Counted from the stretch's first letter, positions 9,456-18,757 are shown. The stretch: 64,000 nt of DNA from Chitinophaga filiformis (GCF_021646545.1 NZ_JAKIRP010000004.1:124001-188000); one strand, 5' to 3'. Notes: a model not told the origin generated them from the letters alone. Program-made: numbers and translations.

Positions 9456-10445
9456 TTACATGGCCAGTCTGCTTAAGAGGATCTTCGCCCTGTTATCCAG
9501 TTCCTGCAACCTTCTTTCCAGCGACAGTTGTGCCTCTTCAATTTCCCGCATCACGGTGTCCTTAAATTCCTTCCTTTTTGATCCTTTGATCCCTCCCCTG
9601 TTGTATTCATTGATGTCTCTTATCTTTAGATTCAATGTGAAGATGTTAACGTTATGCAGATCTCCCAGTGCATAGTTGAACCATTCCCTTACCTCAGTGG
9701 CTTTTGCTTCACTCTCCCACAGGTCTGCCACCATTTTCTCATATCCACTGCGTTTCCTGTTGATATCTTCGAATGCTTCATTATATCTATTCACTGCATC
9801 TGTAAGTATCTGCATCGCCTGCGGATCATCAAATGCATGCCTGACAGTGAACTTAAACGCATCTTTCAGATCCTTTGCCTCATTTGTATAGTTACTGATA
9901 GCAGCAGCAAGGACCGGGTAGAAGTCCTGCCTTCTTCTATCCAGGTCTATCTGATCTTTGAGATCCTCCAGTTTGATATTGGTCATCTTCTGGATTTCAT
10001 CCCTGAAGGCGACTAAAGACTGTTCTATGCCATCCTGTTTTACCCCCAGTTGCAGCAAGCCGTTCTTAATCTCATTATTACTTCTGGCAACAGCACGGGT
10101 AAGTATATCTTTAGGAGAATCGCCGACAATGAATACAGTGGCAACACTGCTATCCCTGGGTACTGCTACACTCCCTCCGGGGGGATACAGGATACTTTGA
10201 TCACTATCCACCAGCTCCAGTGTTACCATGCTGACGTTACTGTTGATGGGAATGATGAATTGTCCGTCCGTGCCGGTAGTGCCTCTGCCCTGGTCCACCA
10301 GCCTGACAGAGATATTATTCAGTGCTTTATTACCATCGAAAAGCACCACTCTTCCTTTAAACCTCCTGACGTTCTGACCGAAACAAACATGCATGAGCAA
10401 TAGCAAACATATTGCAAGGCAGCATCTCAAACATCCTTTTGGCAT
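9456..10445 (-). CDS. Secreted coiled-coil protein with carboxypeptidase-regulatory-like N-terminal domain
   Basis: 329 residues. A signal peptide (CCLAICLLLLMHVCFG) leads into a beta-sandwich resembling the carboxypeptidase-regulatory-like fold at about 28-110 (FKGRVVLFDGNKALNNISVRLVDQ, then GTDGQFIIPI). From about residue 115 to the end the sequence is long, charged and helical (EIQKMTNIKLEDLKDQIDLD; AQLSLERRLQELDNRAKILL), predicting coiled coil or helical bundle. No enzyme motif is seen. It lies 10 bases downstream of the membrane-protein gene and 36 bases before the IPT/TIG gene, so the three are probably cotranscribed. I do not recognise the family. Confidence 0.6.
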   Translation of the reverse strand: MPKGCLRCCLAICLLLLMHVCFGQNVRRFKGRVVLFDGNKALNNISVRLVDQGRGTTGTDGQFIIPINSNVSMVTLELVDSDQSILYPPGGSVAVPRDSSVATVFIVGDSPKDILTRAVARSNNEIKNGLLQLGVKQDGIEQSLVAFRDEIQKMTNIKLEDLKDQIDLDRRRQDFYPVLAAAISNYTNEAKDLKDAFKFTVRHAFDDPQAMQILTDAVNRYNEAFEDINRKRSGYEKMVADLWESEAKATEVREWFNYALGDLHNVNIFTLNLKIRDINEYNRGGIKGSKRKEFKDTVMREIEEAQLSLERRLQELDNRAKILLSRLAM

Positions 10446-10455
10446 ATATATCAGA

Positions 10456-11325
10456 TTAAGGGGTCTTATCTATTCTCAGATCAATTGGTATTGCTGATGA
10501 AATGGTCACTACTTCGTTGAACCGGGTGATGCCATCGGTGACTATCTTCAGCTGCACCTTTTCCCCCGAGGGCAATGGTACTGTCAGGGAAAAGTTACCA
10601 TTAGCATCTGTATAACAGGTAGCGAGGCCGCTGGAGAAATCGAGCCATGCATGCACTACAGCCATATTCTGCTCATCGAGCACGGAACCTCTCACCAATG
10701 TGGACATTGATTCCCTGGTCCTGCTAACATGGATATCTACATAGTCGTCTCGCTTAGAGAGCAGTACTTCATTGGAATCTGCCAACTGGTAGTTCTTAAT
10801 AGCCGTCAATAACCTGACTTTCCTGTTGTCATATTCCTCCGGTATATTGTAGAATGCCACCTCACCTTCGTGGATACTCACCGTCTTTGGTTCTTTCCCT
10901 ATATATAATGTAATCGTACCCTCATTCAAGGTATTCAGGGGCTGATCATTGCTGACAATGCGCATTTTCAGATCAAACTGTCCTTTCGTATTGTAGTAAT
11001 TCGGCATAATAAATCCACCACCTACAACGAGGGCAAATATCACGATGGGGCCTGTCAGCTGTAGCTTTCCATAAGTAACGCTTTCATTCGATGTAAAGGA
11101 AGCATACGACTTCATTGCGCCGGCCAGGAAAGCTGCACTGCTGAATCCAAGAGGAATGAGAATGATGTAATAAATGTTTCCTGTGATCCCAAGATCTTCC
11201 AATTCTTTACCAAAGAAGATCATTATGCCTGCGGCCAGAAAGGACAACAGGAAAGCCGCCCCACTTATCCATATCCAATTCATACGGCGCCTTGGGGCTG
11301 AGCGTCCGTTCGCAACAGTCTTCAT
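10456..11325 (-). CDS. Three-helix membrane protein with extracytoplasmic carboxypeptidase-regulatory-like domain
   Basis: 289 residues from the ATG at 11325; a GTG four codons upstream is possible. The N-terminus is short and basic (GRSAPRRRMNW). Three membrane helices follow at about 18-41, 50-73 and 87-107. The remaining ~180 residues lie on one side of the membrane. They contain a first beta-rich domain (TITLYIGKEPKTVSI) and a carboxypeptidase-regulatory-like domain at about 210-275 (VRGSVLDEQNMAVVHAWLDF, TDANGNFSLTVPLPSG). Such domains normally bind or scaffold rather than catalyse. It is the first gene of a tight three-gene unit with two other envelope proteins. No family name can be given. 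Confidence 0.6.
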   Translation of the reverse strand: MKTVANGRSAPRRRMNWIWISGAAFLLSFLAAGIMIFFGKELEDLGITGNIYYIILIPLGFSSAAFLAGAMKSYASFTSNESVTYGKLQLTGPIVIFALVVGGGFIMPNYYNTKGQFDLKMRIVSNDQPLNTLNEGTITLYIGKEPKTVSIHEGEVAFYNIPEEYDNRKVRLLTAIKNYQLADSNEVLLSKRDDYVDIHVSRTRESMSTLVRGSVLDEQNMAVVHAWLDFSSGLATCYTDANGNFSLTVPLPSGEKVQLKIVTDGITRFNEVVTISSAIPIDLRIDKTP

Positions 11326-11969
11326 GATATCATTCACATGAACTTATCAACAAGCTATAAAACAAATGCTATTAGTGATTGGCATACTATATCGCCCGGC
11401 TATATACCTGTATTATTGCTATCAGTGACGAATGAAATATTGCAGCCTCACATGTATTTCATCTTCGTGCCAGCGCTTACACCATCATTTCATTACGCTG
11501 TAGAGGAAATTGGGGTGAGGGATGTTTATAACGAATTTGCTTATGTTAAGTTATAAATATTTTTCCAAACTGCTATCAGTATTTTTTACTACTGTATAAA
11601 ATTAGATAATAGATGAAATGTAATACAGTCAAAGACTATAGGAGATTATTATAATTTATTTATTTTAATTATTGATCACCGTAATGATAGTACTAATAAG
11701 CGGGAGAAAACTTAAAACAGTTCCTGAGCATCGCTTAAATGATTTCCTGACTCCATCATTACCCGGATAAAACGATGGTGCATCAGACTTTGAAGCACCC
11801 AAAAAAGTCAGACACTTTTGGAAGCACTTCAAAGTCTGATACACCATCTATTATCCGGACACATGACAGCGGCTTGTCGTTTAAGCAACTATTAGCGCTT
11901 TCATTTATCCCTGGTACTATTTTTTTGTATGCAGTGTTTCAACTTACAATAGCAAGGTATATCAACACA
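11326..11969. other. Gene-free stretch holding a large inverted repeat
   Basis: About 640 bases between the 10456-11325 gene and the end of the SusD gene at 11970. Short open frames here lack family resemblance, and two of them are merely the two arms of the inverted repeat at 11687-11920 read on opposite strands. The part from 11560 to 11680 is strongly AT-rich. No RNA gene was recognised. Confidence 0.6.
11687..11920. repeat. Large imperfect inverted repeat (hairpin-forming element)
   Basis: The core is at 11763-11858. CCGGATAA (11763-11770) pairs with TTATCCGG (11851-11858). GATGGTGCATCAGACTTTGA (from 11774) pairs with its near-exact complement ending at 11848, with a single C/T difference. 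The inner segment around 11795-11822 is itself partly self-complementary. Weaker pairing extends outward: GCTTAAA at 11733 with TTTAAGC near 11886, and ATAGTAC at 11687 with GTACTAT at 11914. Small indels occur between the arms. It lies 50 bases past the SusD stop and could serve as that operon's terminator, but it is much larger than a normal terminator; a decayed miniature mobile element is another reading. Confidence 0.7.
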
Positions 11970-13481
11970 TTAATAGTCATCATTCTGCTCAAGCGACAAA
12001 TAACTATCCACTTCTGCCTGCGGGAAGGGAAATACATAATTCTTTGGAAAGAACTTCCTGTTCACACCACCGGGATTGACAACCGCGGGTAACACCGTTG
12101 CTGCCGTCTTCCATCTTAACAGGTCAAAGTACCGTAATCCTTCCAGGGCAAACTCTACTCTCCTTTCCTGCCTGATGCGCTCACGCATCTGATCCTGCGA
12201 CAAGCCTTCAGGTAATGGTGGCTGTTGCACACTCTTACGGCCACGTACCGCATTCACTGCATCATATACACTCTGATCAGGACCGCTCACCTCGTTCTTT
12301 GCTTCTGCATACATCAGCAAAATGTCGGCATAACGGATCAGCACAAAATCCTGGTCGCTACGGGTGGAATAGTCGGTTGGGGCCCTTGTAGTATCGAGGT
12401 ATTTCTTCACAAGAAATCCTGTCCTGTTATTACCGTCTTTCGCCGGATCAAAGATACCTTCCGCACTATACTTCCAGGGATCCCCCGGCACATAGATCGT
12501 TCTGCGTAAACGGGCATCACGGTTATCATACGGATGCGCAGGATCATATAGGGGAGATTCAGTGATCTTTTTCCCGTCCTTACACTCAAACGCATCTGCC
12601 AGACCTTTAATGGGTTGTATACGTTCCCACTGATCCCATCCCATCTGGTAATCTATAGTATTGATCAGGTTAGGCAACTGGTAACGGGCAGAAAAGATGA
12701 TCTCAGGATTGTTGTTCTGGCCGGGCTTTACAAACAAACCATAAAATTCATCCGCTATACGGAACTTCCCACCATCGATGATCTGCTTTGCAGCAGCAGC
12801 AGCTTCCGCCCAACGTTCATTATACAACAGCACTCTTGCCTTCAGTCCCAGTGCTGTTGCCTTTACGATCTTACCACTATACACATCGTCTGGCAATGAA
12901 ACCAAAGCAGTATCTATATCTTTCAACACCTGCTCCACCACCTGTTCCTTTGTACTCTTCTTCATATCCTGTGGATAATTCAGTTCCTCCGGCTGTAAAG
13001 TGATGATGACGCCTCCATAGGTCTTGCACAGTTGGGAATAATAATAGGCCCGCAGAAAATATACCTGTGCCTTATACTGCGCTGTAGTGGTGGCATTCAG
13101 TTTAGCCTTATCTACATTCGCCAGAAAATAATTACAGGTAGCGATCGCCTTATAATTCAGATAATACATATCGTTCACAATGCCGCCCGTCGTCGGTTCC
13201 AGTTGTGAGGTAGCAATACTGTTGAAAGATCCGGAACGTGGCCATGCATCATCAGAAATACCATCCCAGTACATAGTGAATGCACCAAATCCTTCGGAAA
13301 TGGAGTTGTTATCAGACTGTGCAGACAACAGCGCATAACAACCGGTAAGCGCCAGTTTTACATCTTCTTCAGACCTCCAGAAATTTTTACCGGATACTTT
13401 ATCAAGCGGATCTTTATCAAGAAAATCGCTGCTGCAGGCCATCATGCACGACAGCAGTAAAAAGTATATAATGTTTTTCAT
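11970..13481 (-). CDS. SusD/RagB-type nutrient-binding lipoprotein
   Basis: 503 residues. Lipoprotein signal MKNIIYFLLLSCMMAC with Cys at residue 16, followed by SSDFLDKDPLDKVSGKNFW, the classic SusD beginning. The helical SusD core is visible in VYFLRAYYYSQLCKTYGGVII near residue 145 and in VLIRYADILLMYAEAKNEV near 385. The C-terminal signature RQERRVEFALEGLRYFDLLRW is also present. It works with the SusC encoded 17 bases upstream, capping the pore and binding glycan at the outer membrane. No glycosidase gene is adjacent, so its ligand cannot be inferred. The pair is divergent from a LacI-type regulator. Confidence 0.95.
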   Translation of the reverse strand: MKNIIYFLLLSCMMACSSDFLDKDPLDKVSGKNFWRSEEDVKLALTGCYALLSAQSDNNSISEGFGAFTMYWDGISDDAWPRSGSFNSIATSQLEPTTGGIVNDMYYLNYKAIATCNYFLANVDKAKLNATTTAQYKAQVYFLRAYYYSQLCKTYGGVIITLQPEELNYPQDMKKSTKEQVVEQVLKDIDTALVSLPDDVYSGKIVKATALGLKARVLLYNERWAEAAAAAKQIIDGGKFRIADEFYGLFVKPGQNNNPEIIFSARYQLPNLINTIDYQMGWDQWERIQPIKGLADAFECKDGKKITESPLYDPAHPYDNRDARLRRTIYVPGDPWKYSAEGIFDPAKDGNNRTGFLVKKYLDTTRAPTDYSTRSDQDFVLIRYADILLMYAEAKNEVSGPDQSVYDAVNAVRGRKSVQQPPLPEGLSQDQMRERIRQERRVEFALEGLRYFDLLRWKTAATVLPAVVNPGGVNRKFFPKNYVFPFPQAEVDSYLSLEQNDDY

Positions 13482-13498
13482 GACGTGTTTTTTAATGA

Positions 13499-16400
13499 TC
13501 AGAAAGTAACCCTTGCACCGAAGGAATAAACTTTATTCTGCGGATAGTTCACAAAGTCGCCACCGCTGCTCCGCTCGGGATCAAGCCCCGGATAACGAGT
13601 GAACGTAAACAGGTTATCGCCCGCGAAGTATACTCTAAGCGCGGTAATACCGGCCCTTTTCAATAACTCAGCTTTCACATTATATCCCAGCTGTACATTC
13701 TTCAAACGGAAGAAGGAGGCATCTTTCAGGAAGAAATCTGAAGGGGAAGAAGAGATAGGACCATAACCCTGCACATAGATATGCGGTAGTGTGGCGTTTT
13801 TATTCTCAGGCGTCCATGCGTCTCTCCATTCCGTGGTTGGCGGTGTGGATTGCCTGAAAGGTTCGAGCCCCCAACCGGTCACATAGAACTTCTGTCCCTG
13901 TACACCGTAGAAGAATGCACTGAAGTCGAAATTCCGCCATGCAGCATTAAGATTAAAAGAGTAGTTGAAATCGGGAAAAGCGCCATCTACATAGGTCCTG
14001 TCAGATGCATTGATCTTTCCGTCATTGTTCACATCCCTGTATTTCAGATCACCGGGTTTAGGCGTGTATTGTTGTTGCGGAGAATTTTTGATATCATCAT
14101 CCGATTGGAAAATGCCTGTCACCTCGTACAGGTAAAACGTCTGCCAGGGCAGTCCTTCCTCCTTGATAGCAGTACCTGTTATTTCGCGTGCACCAAATTT
14201 CACCAGCTCGTTTTTATAAGTCTGGAAATTTACACCCACACCATAAGTGACCTCTCCTATCCTGTTGTTGTAATTAAGGCCAAACTCCCAGCCGATGTTC
14301 TGCATCGTACCTCTGTTCACAGTCGGCGCACTCAATCCCAGCCATCCCGGCACCTGTGCAGCACGCAGGATGTTGAAAGTGCGCTTATTGTACCAGTCGG
14401 CCGTTATACTGAGCTTGTTGTCAAACACGGCAAAGTCTACGCCTACATCAAACACCTGGGTAGTTTCCCAGCGGATGTTCTCATCTACCAGGGCGGTACG
14501 TAAAACGCCCGGTGATAATACGGTATTATCCATCGGATAGTTATATCCTACAGTCAGGATGCTCTGATAAGGATAGTTACCTATGTTCTGGTTGCCCAGT
14601 CTGCCCCATGACGCACGTAGTTTCAGATCGGTGAGCCAGGACAGTCCTTTCATAAAAGGCTCCTGCCCTATACGCCATCCTGCAGAAAAAGAAGGGAACA
14701 ATCCCCAGCGGGTATCTTTTTTGAAACGGGAAGATCCATCATAACGCAGGTTGGCTTCAAAAAGATATTTATCTCTGTAATCGTAATTCAGGCGGCCATA
14801 GTAAGAACGCAATGACCACTCAAAGGCGGTGCCACCGGTAGTTTGTCCGTCGGCGCCAGCGGCATTCAGTTCAGGCAGGTCATTGCTGGGGAAATCCCGT
14901 CTGTATCCATTCAGATTTTCCTCTTTGAAATATTCTTCCTGTGCACCTCCCAACACTTTAAAAGTATGGTCGCCGAACTTCTTGTTGTAGGTCAGCTGCG
15001 TGTACACAACAGGATAAATATTGTTTTTGTCTGTAACGATCAGTCCTTTGGTACCAACGTCCAGGTTCGTGGCGAATTGGCCTGTAAACCAATCGTACTG
15101 CGGGATCACGGGGCGGAAGTCTTTCACTTTATTAAAGCTGAAATTAAATCCGCCTCTTGTTTCCCAACTCAATCCTTCGAGCACTTTTACATTCAGAAAG
15201 AGATTGCTTTGCAGATAATAAGCGCGATCTGAAGCCTGTACATTTTCAGCAATAGCGACAGGATTCTTGTTGTGATACACGTAAGGATCGCCTCTGAAAG
15301 TATAATGCCCGGTGCCATCAGGTACGATAGGACCATACATAGGCGCCTGCGACAGCGCAGCGAGGAACTGGTCCTGCGCACCCTGACGGGGATATTTGCG
15401 GTCATTATAATTGAAGTTCATGTTCATACCGAATGTGACCCTTTTGTTCACTTCGGAAGTCAGGTTGAACTGCAGGGTGTATTTCTTATTCGCAAATCCC
15501 AGCATGGTCCCCGGTTCGTCTGTGAGGCCCATTCCCACCGTATAGTTCGTACCAGCCCTGCCACCGCTGACGTTCAGGTAATGGTTCTGCACATATGTTG
15601 TACGAAACAACACGTCCAGCCAGTTTACGTCGGGATAACGTGTTTTATCGGTGGCATTGCGGTACTGGTCAATAAAGCTGGCGGGATATGCTGCCGCCTG
15701 ACCAGAGTGAACGAGGGCTTTGTTATACAGCTCCATGTATTCCACGGAGTTGGTGATCAGCTTCAGCATGCGGGTAGGTGAAGTGATGCCCATATTGTAG
15801 CTGTATTCCAGGTGCAGACCGTTTTTAGCGCCTTGTTTTGTTGTGACGAGTATAACGCCATTGGCGGCACGGGTACCGTAGATGGAAGCGGAAGCAGCAT
15901 CTTTCAGCACGGTGACCGATTCAATGTCATTGGGATTGAGCGCCGTGAGATTACCGGGTATACCATTTACGATGACCAGTGGATCATTACCGGCGCCGCT
16001 GTAAGTGCCTTGTCCGCGGACACGCAGGCTCACCCCCTGGTTACCCGGTTCTCCGGAGTTCTCCACCACCGTGAGGCCGGGCAATTTTCCCTGCAGCATA
16101 GTGGCTGGGTTGGTCACCACACGTTTATTCAGTTCTGCAGAATTGACGGTCACCACAGCCCCTGTCAGGTTTACCTTCTTCTGGGTACCATAGCCTACTA
16201 CGATCACATCGCTGAGGGCTGTGGCCGTTTCTGTAAGGCTGACCATTAATTCTTTTTTCCCGGCCACAGGAATGCGCTCTTCCTGATAACCGATAAAACT
16301 GAACTTCAGCGTTCCCGAGTTTGCGACACTGATCCGGAACTGACCATTGTTGTCGGTTTGTGTACCGGTCTTTTCATTGCCGGCAACGGTGACGGTTACT

Positions 16401-16525
16401 CCGGGCAATGGGTTTCCCCGGGTGTCTTTGACGGTACCGGTGACGATTGAAGGAGGGCTTGACTGTCCCCATAGCATAAGGGGGAGGATCAATAGGAGTG
16501 TTAACAGGTTGTTCAACTTTTTCAT
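13499..16525 (-). CDS. SusC/RagA TonB-dependent outer-membrane transporter
   Basis: 1008 residues. Signal peptide 1-21 (LLTLLLILPLMLWG), a carboxypeptidase-regulatory-like domain at about 27-105 (VTGTVKDTRGNPLPGVTVTV), then the SusC linker DVIVVGYGTQKK. The plug spans about 118-225, including SLRVRGQGTY and LVIVNGIPGNL, and the beta-barrel ends KVYSFGARVTF. There is no STN domain, so unlike the transporter at 2079-5510 it is not wired to a FecR. Control more likely comes from the divergent LacI-family gene and the two AAATCGATTT palindromes between them. It is the first gene of a two-gene operon with SusD. Confidence 0.95.
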   Translation of the reverse strand: MKKLNNLLTLLLILPLMLWGQSSPPSIVTGTVKDTRGNPLPGVTVTVAGNEKTGTQTDNNGQFRISVANSGTLKFSFIGYQEERIPVAGKKELMVSLTETATALSDVIVVGYGTQKKVNLTGAVVTVNSAELNKRVVTNPATMLQGKLPGLTVVENSGEPGNQGVSLRVRGQGTYSGAGNDPLVIVNGIPGNLTALNPNDIESVTVLKDAASASIYGTRAANGVILVTTKQGAKNGLHLEYSYNMGITSPTRMLKLITNSVEYMELYNKALVHSGQAAAYPASFIDQYRNATDKTRYPDVNWLDVLFRTTYVQNHYLNVSGGRAGTNYTVGMGLTDEPGTMLGFANKKYTLQFNLTSEVNKRVTFGMNMNFNYNDRKYPRQGAQDQFLAALSQAPMYGPIVPDGTGHYTFRGDPYVYHNKNPVAIAENVQASDRAYYLQSNLFLNVKVLEGLSWETRGGFNFSFNKVKDFRPVIPQYDWFTGQFATNLDVGTKGLIVTDKNNIYPVVYTQLTYNKKFGDHTFKVLGGAQEEYFKEENLNGYRRDFPSNDLPELNAAGADGQTTGGTAFEWSLRSYYGRLNYDYRDKYLFEANLRYDGSSRFKKDTRWGLFPSFSAGWRIGQEPFMKGLSWLTDLKLRASWGRLGNQNIGNYPYQSILTVGYNYPMDNTVLSPGVLRTALVDENIRWETTQVFDVGVDFAVFDNKLSITADWYNKRTFNILRAAQVPGWLGLSAPTVNRGTMQNIGWEFGLNYNNRIGEVTYGVGVNFQTYKNELVKFGAREITGTAIKEEGLPWQTFYLYEVTGIFQSDDDIKNSPQQQYTPKPGDLKYRDVNNDGKINASDRTYVDGAFPDFNYSFNLNAAWRNFDFSAFFYGVQGQKFYVTGWGLEPFRQSTPPTTEWRDAWTPENKNATLPHIYVQGYGPISSSPSDFFLKDASFFRLKNVQLGYNVKAELLKRAGITALRVYFAGDNLFTFTRYPGLDPERSSGGDFVNYPQNKVYSFGARVTF

Positions 16526-16616
16526 AGCGTGAATTTTTGGTTGAGGGTTTTTCTGACTACAGTAGTGGAAATGAGGGTGTTTCGTGGAATCTAGCTGTAC
16601 TGAAATTAAGTATTAT

Positions 16617-16628
16617 GAAATCGATTTC
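16617..16628. promoter_or_regulatory. Palindromic LacI-type operator (site 1)
   Basis: GAAATCGATTTC is a perfect 12-base palindrome 92 bases upstream of the susC start. The same core recurs at 16708-16719 beside the LacI-family gene. Even spacing around a central CG is typical of LacI-family operators. Binding by the adjacent regulator is inferred. Confidence 0.65.
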
Positions 16629-16707
16629 AAACATGCCATTTTCTGATTAAGAATATTATATCATAAATTGCTAAAAAACAATCATATACAGCATTCAGGA
16701 TAAATTA

Positions 16708-16719
16708 GAAATCGATTTA
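16708..16719. promoter_or_regulatory. Palindromic LacI-type operator (site 2)
   Basis: GAAATCGATTTA carries the 10-base palindrome AAATCGATTT shared with site 1. It lies 15 bases before the LacI-family ATG, suggesting autoregulation. The two centres are 91 bases apart, close to a whole number of helical turns, which would permit looping; that is inference. Confidence 0.6.
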
Positions 16720-16734
16720 ATAATCTGGTACACA

Positions 16735-17733
16735 ATGAAGAAGAATAAGCGGGTGACAATCTATGATCTGGCGAATGAGCTGGGCATATCGGCATCTTAT
16801 GTATCGAGGGCATTAAACAACCATCCGGGTATTAGTGAAAAGATGAAGCAGATGGTGCAGTTAAAGGCGCAGGCGCTGAATTACCGGCACAATACCAACG
16901 CCGCCAATCTGCGTAAGGGGGCCTCCTCCACGATCGGCGTTATCGTTCCCAAGATCAACGAGAATTTCTTTTCCAACGCGATAGCGGGCATCGAGGAAGC
17001 GTGTACGGAACATCAGCATCACCTGATCATCTGCCAGTCAGATGAATCTTACGAAAAAGAGGTAGCGGCGGTCCAGAAACTGATCAATCTCAACGTTGAT
17101 TGCATCATCATATCCGTTTCCGCTGAAACGAGCCGTTTTAAGCACCTGGAAGAGATTATGCACAACAACATCCAGCTCGTCCAGTTTGACCGCACTGCTG
17201 AGGTTATAAATAGCTGTAAAGTCGAAAACGACACAAGAGATGCTGCCCGTCAGGCGGTGTTACATTTGCTCGCCAAGGGGTATAAACGTATTGCTTATAT
17301 CGGCGGTCCGGAACAGCTGCCTACCTTCCGCGACCGGAAAGAAGGGTTCTTGTCTGCTATGGAAGCAGCTGATATTGTTGTTCCCTGGAATTATATCGTG
17401 GGTAACGTGCTGACGAAAGAAAAAGGAATTGCAGTAGCTATGGATTTATTACAATTGAAAAACCCACCGGATGCGATTGTGACGGTAACCGACTATGTAG
17501 CGCTTGGAGTATTGCAGGCCGCTGGTCAATTGGGCATTACCGTTCCTGATCAACTGGGCGTGTTCGGGTTTGCCAATGAGATCTTTGCTGAGCTGATATC
17601 ACCGGGGCTATCGTCGGTAGAACAACATGCGAAAGTCATGGGCAGAAGGGCCGCGGATTGTTATTTTGAGGGCAAGGAAGCGGGAACGGAGGTGATAAAG
17701 TGTGAGGTGCTGGTACGCAGGACGACGAAGTAA
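16735..17733 (+). CDS. LacI-family transcriptional regulator
   Basis: 332 residues. The N-terminal helix-turn-helix with hinge reads VTIYDLANELGISASYVSRA, then LNNHPGISEKMKQMVQLKAQ and LNYRHNTNAANLRKG. A periplasmic-binding-protein-like sensor domain follows from about residue 62 (TIGVIVPKINENFFSNAIAG) to the end. The family binds palindromic operators and is released by, or needs, a small sugar. The serine/tyrosine pair in the recognition helix (SASYVSRALN) is in the normal place. It is divergent from the SusC/SusD operon, and two AAATCGATTT palindromes lie between them, so local control of that operon is likely. Confidence 0.93.
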   Translation: MKKNKRVTIYDLANELGISASYVSRALNNHPGISEKMKQMVQLKAQALNYRHNTNAANLRKGASSTIGVIVPKINENFFSNAIAGIEEACTEHQHHLIICQSDESYEKEVAAVQKLINLNVDCIIISVSAETSRFKHLEEIMHNNIQLVQFDRTAEVINSCKVENDTRDAARQAVLHLLAKGYKRIAYIGGPEQLPTFRDRKEGFLSAMEAADIVVPWNYIVGNVLTKEKGIAVAMDLLQLKNPPDAIVTVTDYVALGVLQAAGQLGITVPDQLGVFGFANEIFAELISPGLSSVEQHAKVMGRRAADCYFEGKEAGTEVIKCEVLVRRTTK

Positions 17734-17744
17734 TAAATCACCAT

Positions 17745-18218
17745 TCATGCTAATTCTTTCATAAAGTATTCCAGGCTGTTGAATGGACCATAAGATTCCC
17801 ATTTCCTACTCCGGATAAATTCTTCTGCTAAAGAGATAAACGCATTCCGTTTATCCCATTTGTATTTATTATTCCGGTTCAGGATGATAAAGTTGAACGC
17901 TGCCAGCGGTTCACCCAGATCTGATGTCAGCATACCAAACCCCAGCATGTCATCAGGATGCGTAATCAGTTCTCCATCAACAATACATCTTGCGTTAGCG
18001 GCCCCTCTTACTCTATCGCCCTGTTGTATTTGGTAGAGCAGGTTTTCCTTCAGGGGATGCGCGTCCAGACAACTAACATGCATACCGGCATCACTAAATA
18101 TGAACAAGGGGTCTTTGATATTACTTGTTAACGGTGGCGCCCCCGTGATCTCCTTACTATTGTCCAGCGTTTGTCCACACAGCACGCATTGGCTCAATCC
18201 TTGAATTATGATTGCCAT
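17745..18218 (-). CDS. Hypothetical protein with Cys-rich zinc-site-like motif
   Basis: 157 residues from the ATG at 18218; a start 42 bases upstream would overlap the preceding gene. The N-terminus has CVLCG (near residue 10) and, about 45 residues on, MHVSCLDAHP, a CxxC...HxxC arrangement suggesting a structural zinc site. The rest (MLGFGMLTSDLGEPLAAFNF; WDKRNAFISLAEEFIRSRKW) looks like a small soluble domain. There is no signal peptide. It is probably cotranscribed with the secreted protein gene 22 bases upstream and converges on the LacI-family gene. I do not recognise the family. Confidence 0.55.
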   Translation of the reverse strand: MAIIIQGLSQCVLCGQTLDNSKEITGAPPLTSNIKDPLFIFSDAGMHVSCLDAHPLKENLLYQIQQGDRVRGAANARCIVDGELITHPDDMLGFGMLTSDLGEPLAAFNFIILNRNNKYKWDKRNAFISLAEEFIRSRKWESYGPFNSLEYFMKELA

Positions 18219-18240
18219 TGGGGGAATGTATTTAGCATTA

Positions 18241-18681
18241 TCAATTGAAATAAATATCAATGTAATCTACCACATTATTCCCTTCACAATTCTCCATTTC
18301 CTGTAGTCTCCAGTACTTTCTGGCGCCTTTGGCCAGGAAATGATAAATGCCGGTTCTTTCACACACATTGCCCTGGTTAATGCCTTCGTATTGACTCTTC
18401 ATAGTACCGGTGAATATCAGCTCCTTCGGAGAAGCTACCTTCAATGTACCGTCAATCGTTACAAAGCTGTTGCTCTGTGCATCCCGCTGTTCCCCTTTGA
18501 TAGCATAGGTGCTCTTGTTCTTTTTGCGGATCTGTACTTTACCCGGCTTGTCCCAGCTGATCCACTGGAGGGTAAAGTTGTGCGTGCCTTCACGGAGAGC
18601 GGGGGTGGATTTTTTCTGAGCATAGGTGCTGTAGGTACAGGTCAGGATAAAAACCAGCAAAAGCGAGGATATTCTTTTCAT
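18241..18681 (-). CDS. Hypothetical secreted protein
   Basis: 146 residues with a signal peptide (MKRISSLLLVFILTCTYSTYA, then QKKSTP). The mature ~125 residues are beta-strand rich (HNFTLQWISWDKPGKVQIRK; FVTIDGTLKVASPKELIFTG) with two cysteines (CERTG and ENCEG) that could form a disulfide. It ends with VDYIDIYFN. It looks like a small extracytoplasmic beta-sandwich; no enzyme motif and no family recognised. Upstream lies the stretch with the two long palindromic hairpins. Confidence 0.6.
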   Translation of the reverse strand: MKRISSLLLVFILTCTYSTYAQKKSTPALREGTHNFTLQWISWDKPGKVQIRKKNKSTYAIKGEQRDAQSNSFVTIDGTLKVASPKELIFTGTMKSQYEGINQGNVCERTGIYHFLAKGARKYWRLQEMENCEGNNVVDYIDIYFN

Positions 18682-18757
18682 GAGCGATTGAGTGATTTAC
18701 GCGGCTAAAGTTAGATAAATTAATTTTTTCTGTACTAAGACAAATGTCGGTTTTAGT

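Noticed and set aside
11665..12092. Two short opposite-strand open frames with similar peptides, at first like a duplicated small gene
   Set aside because: Their similarity is explained by the inverted repeat they read through in opposite directions; no independent coding evidence.
13850..14503. Plus-strand open frame of 217 codons
   Set aside because: Lies antisense inside the susC gene; no domain or signal peptide makes sense.
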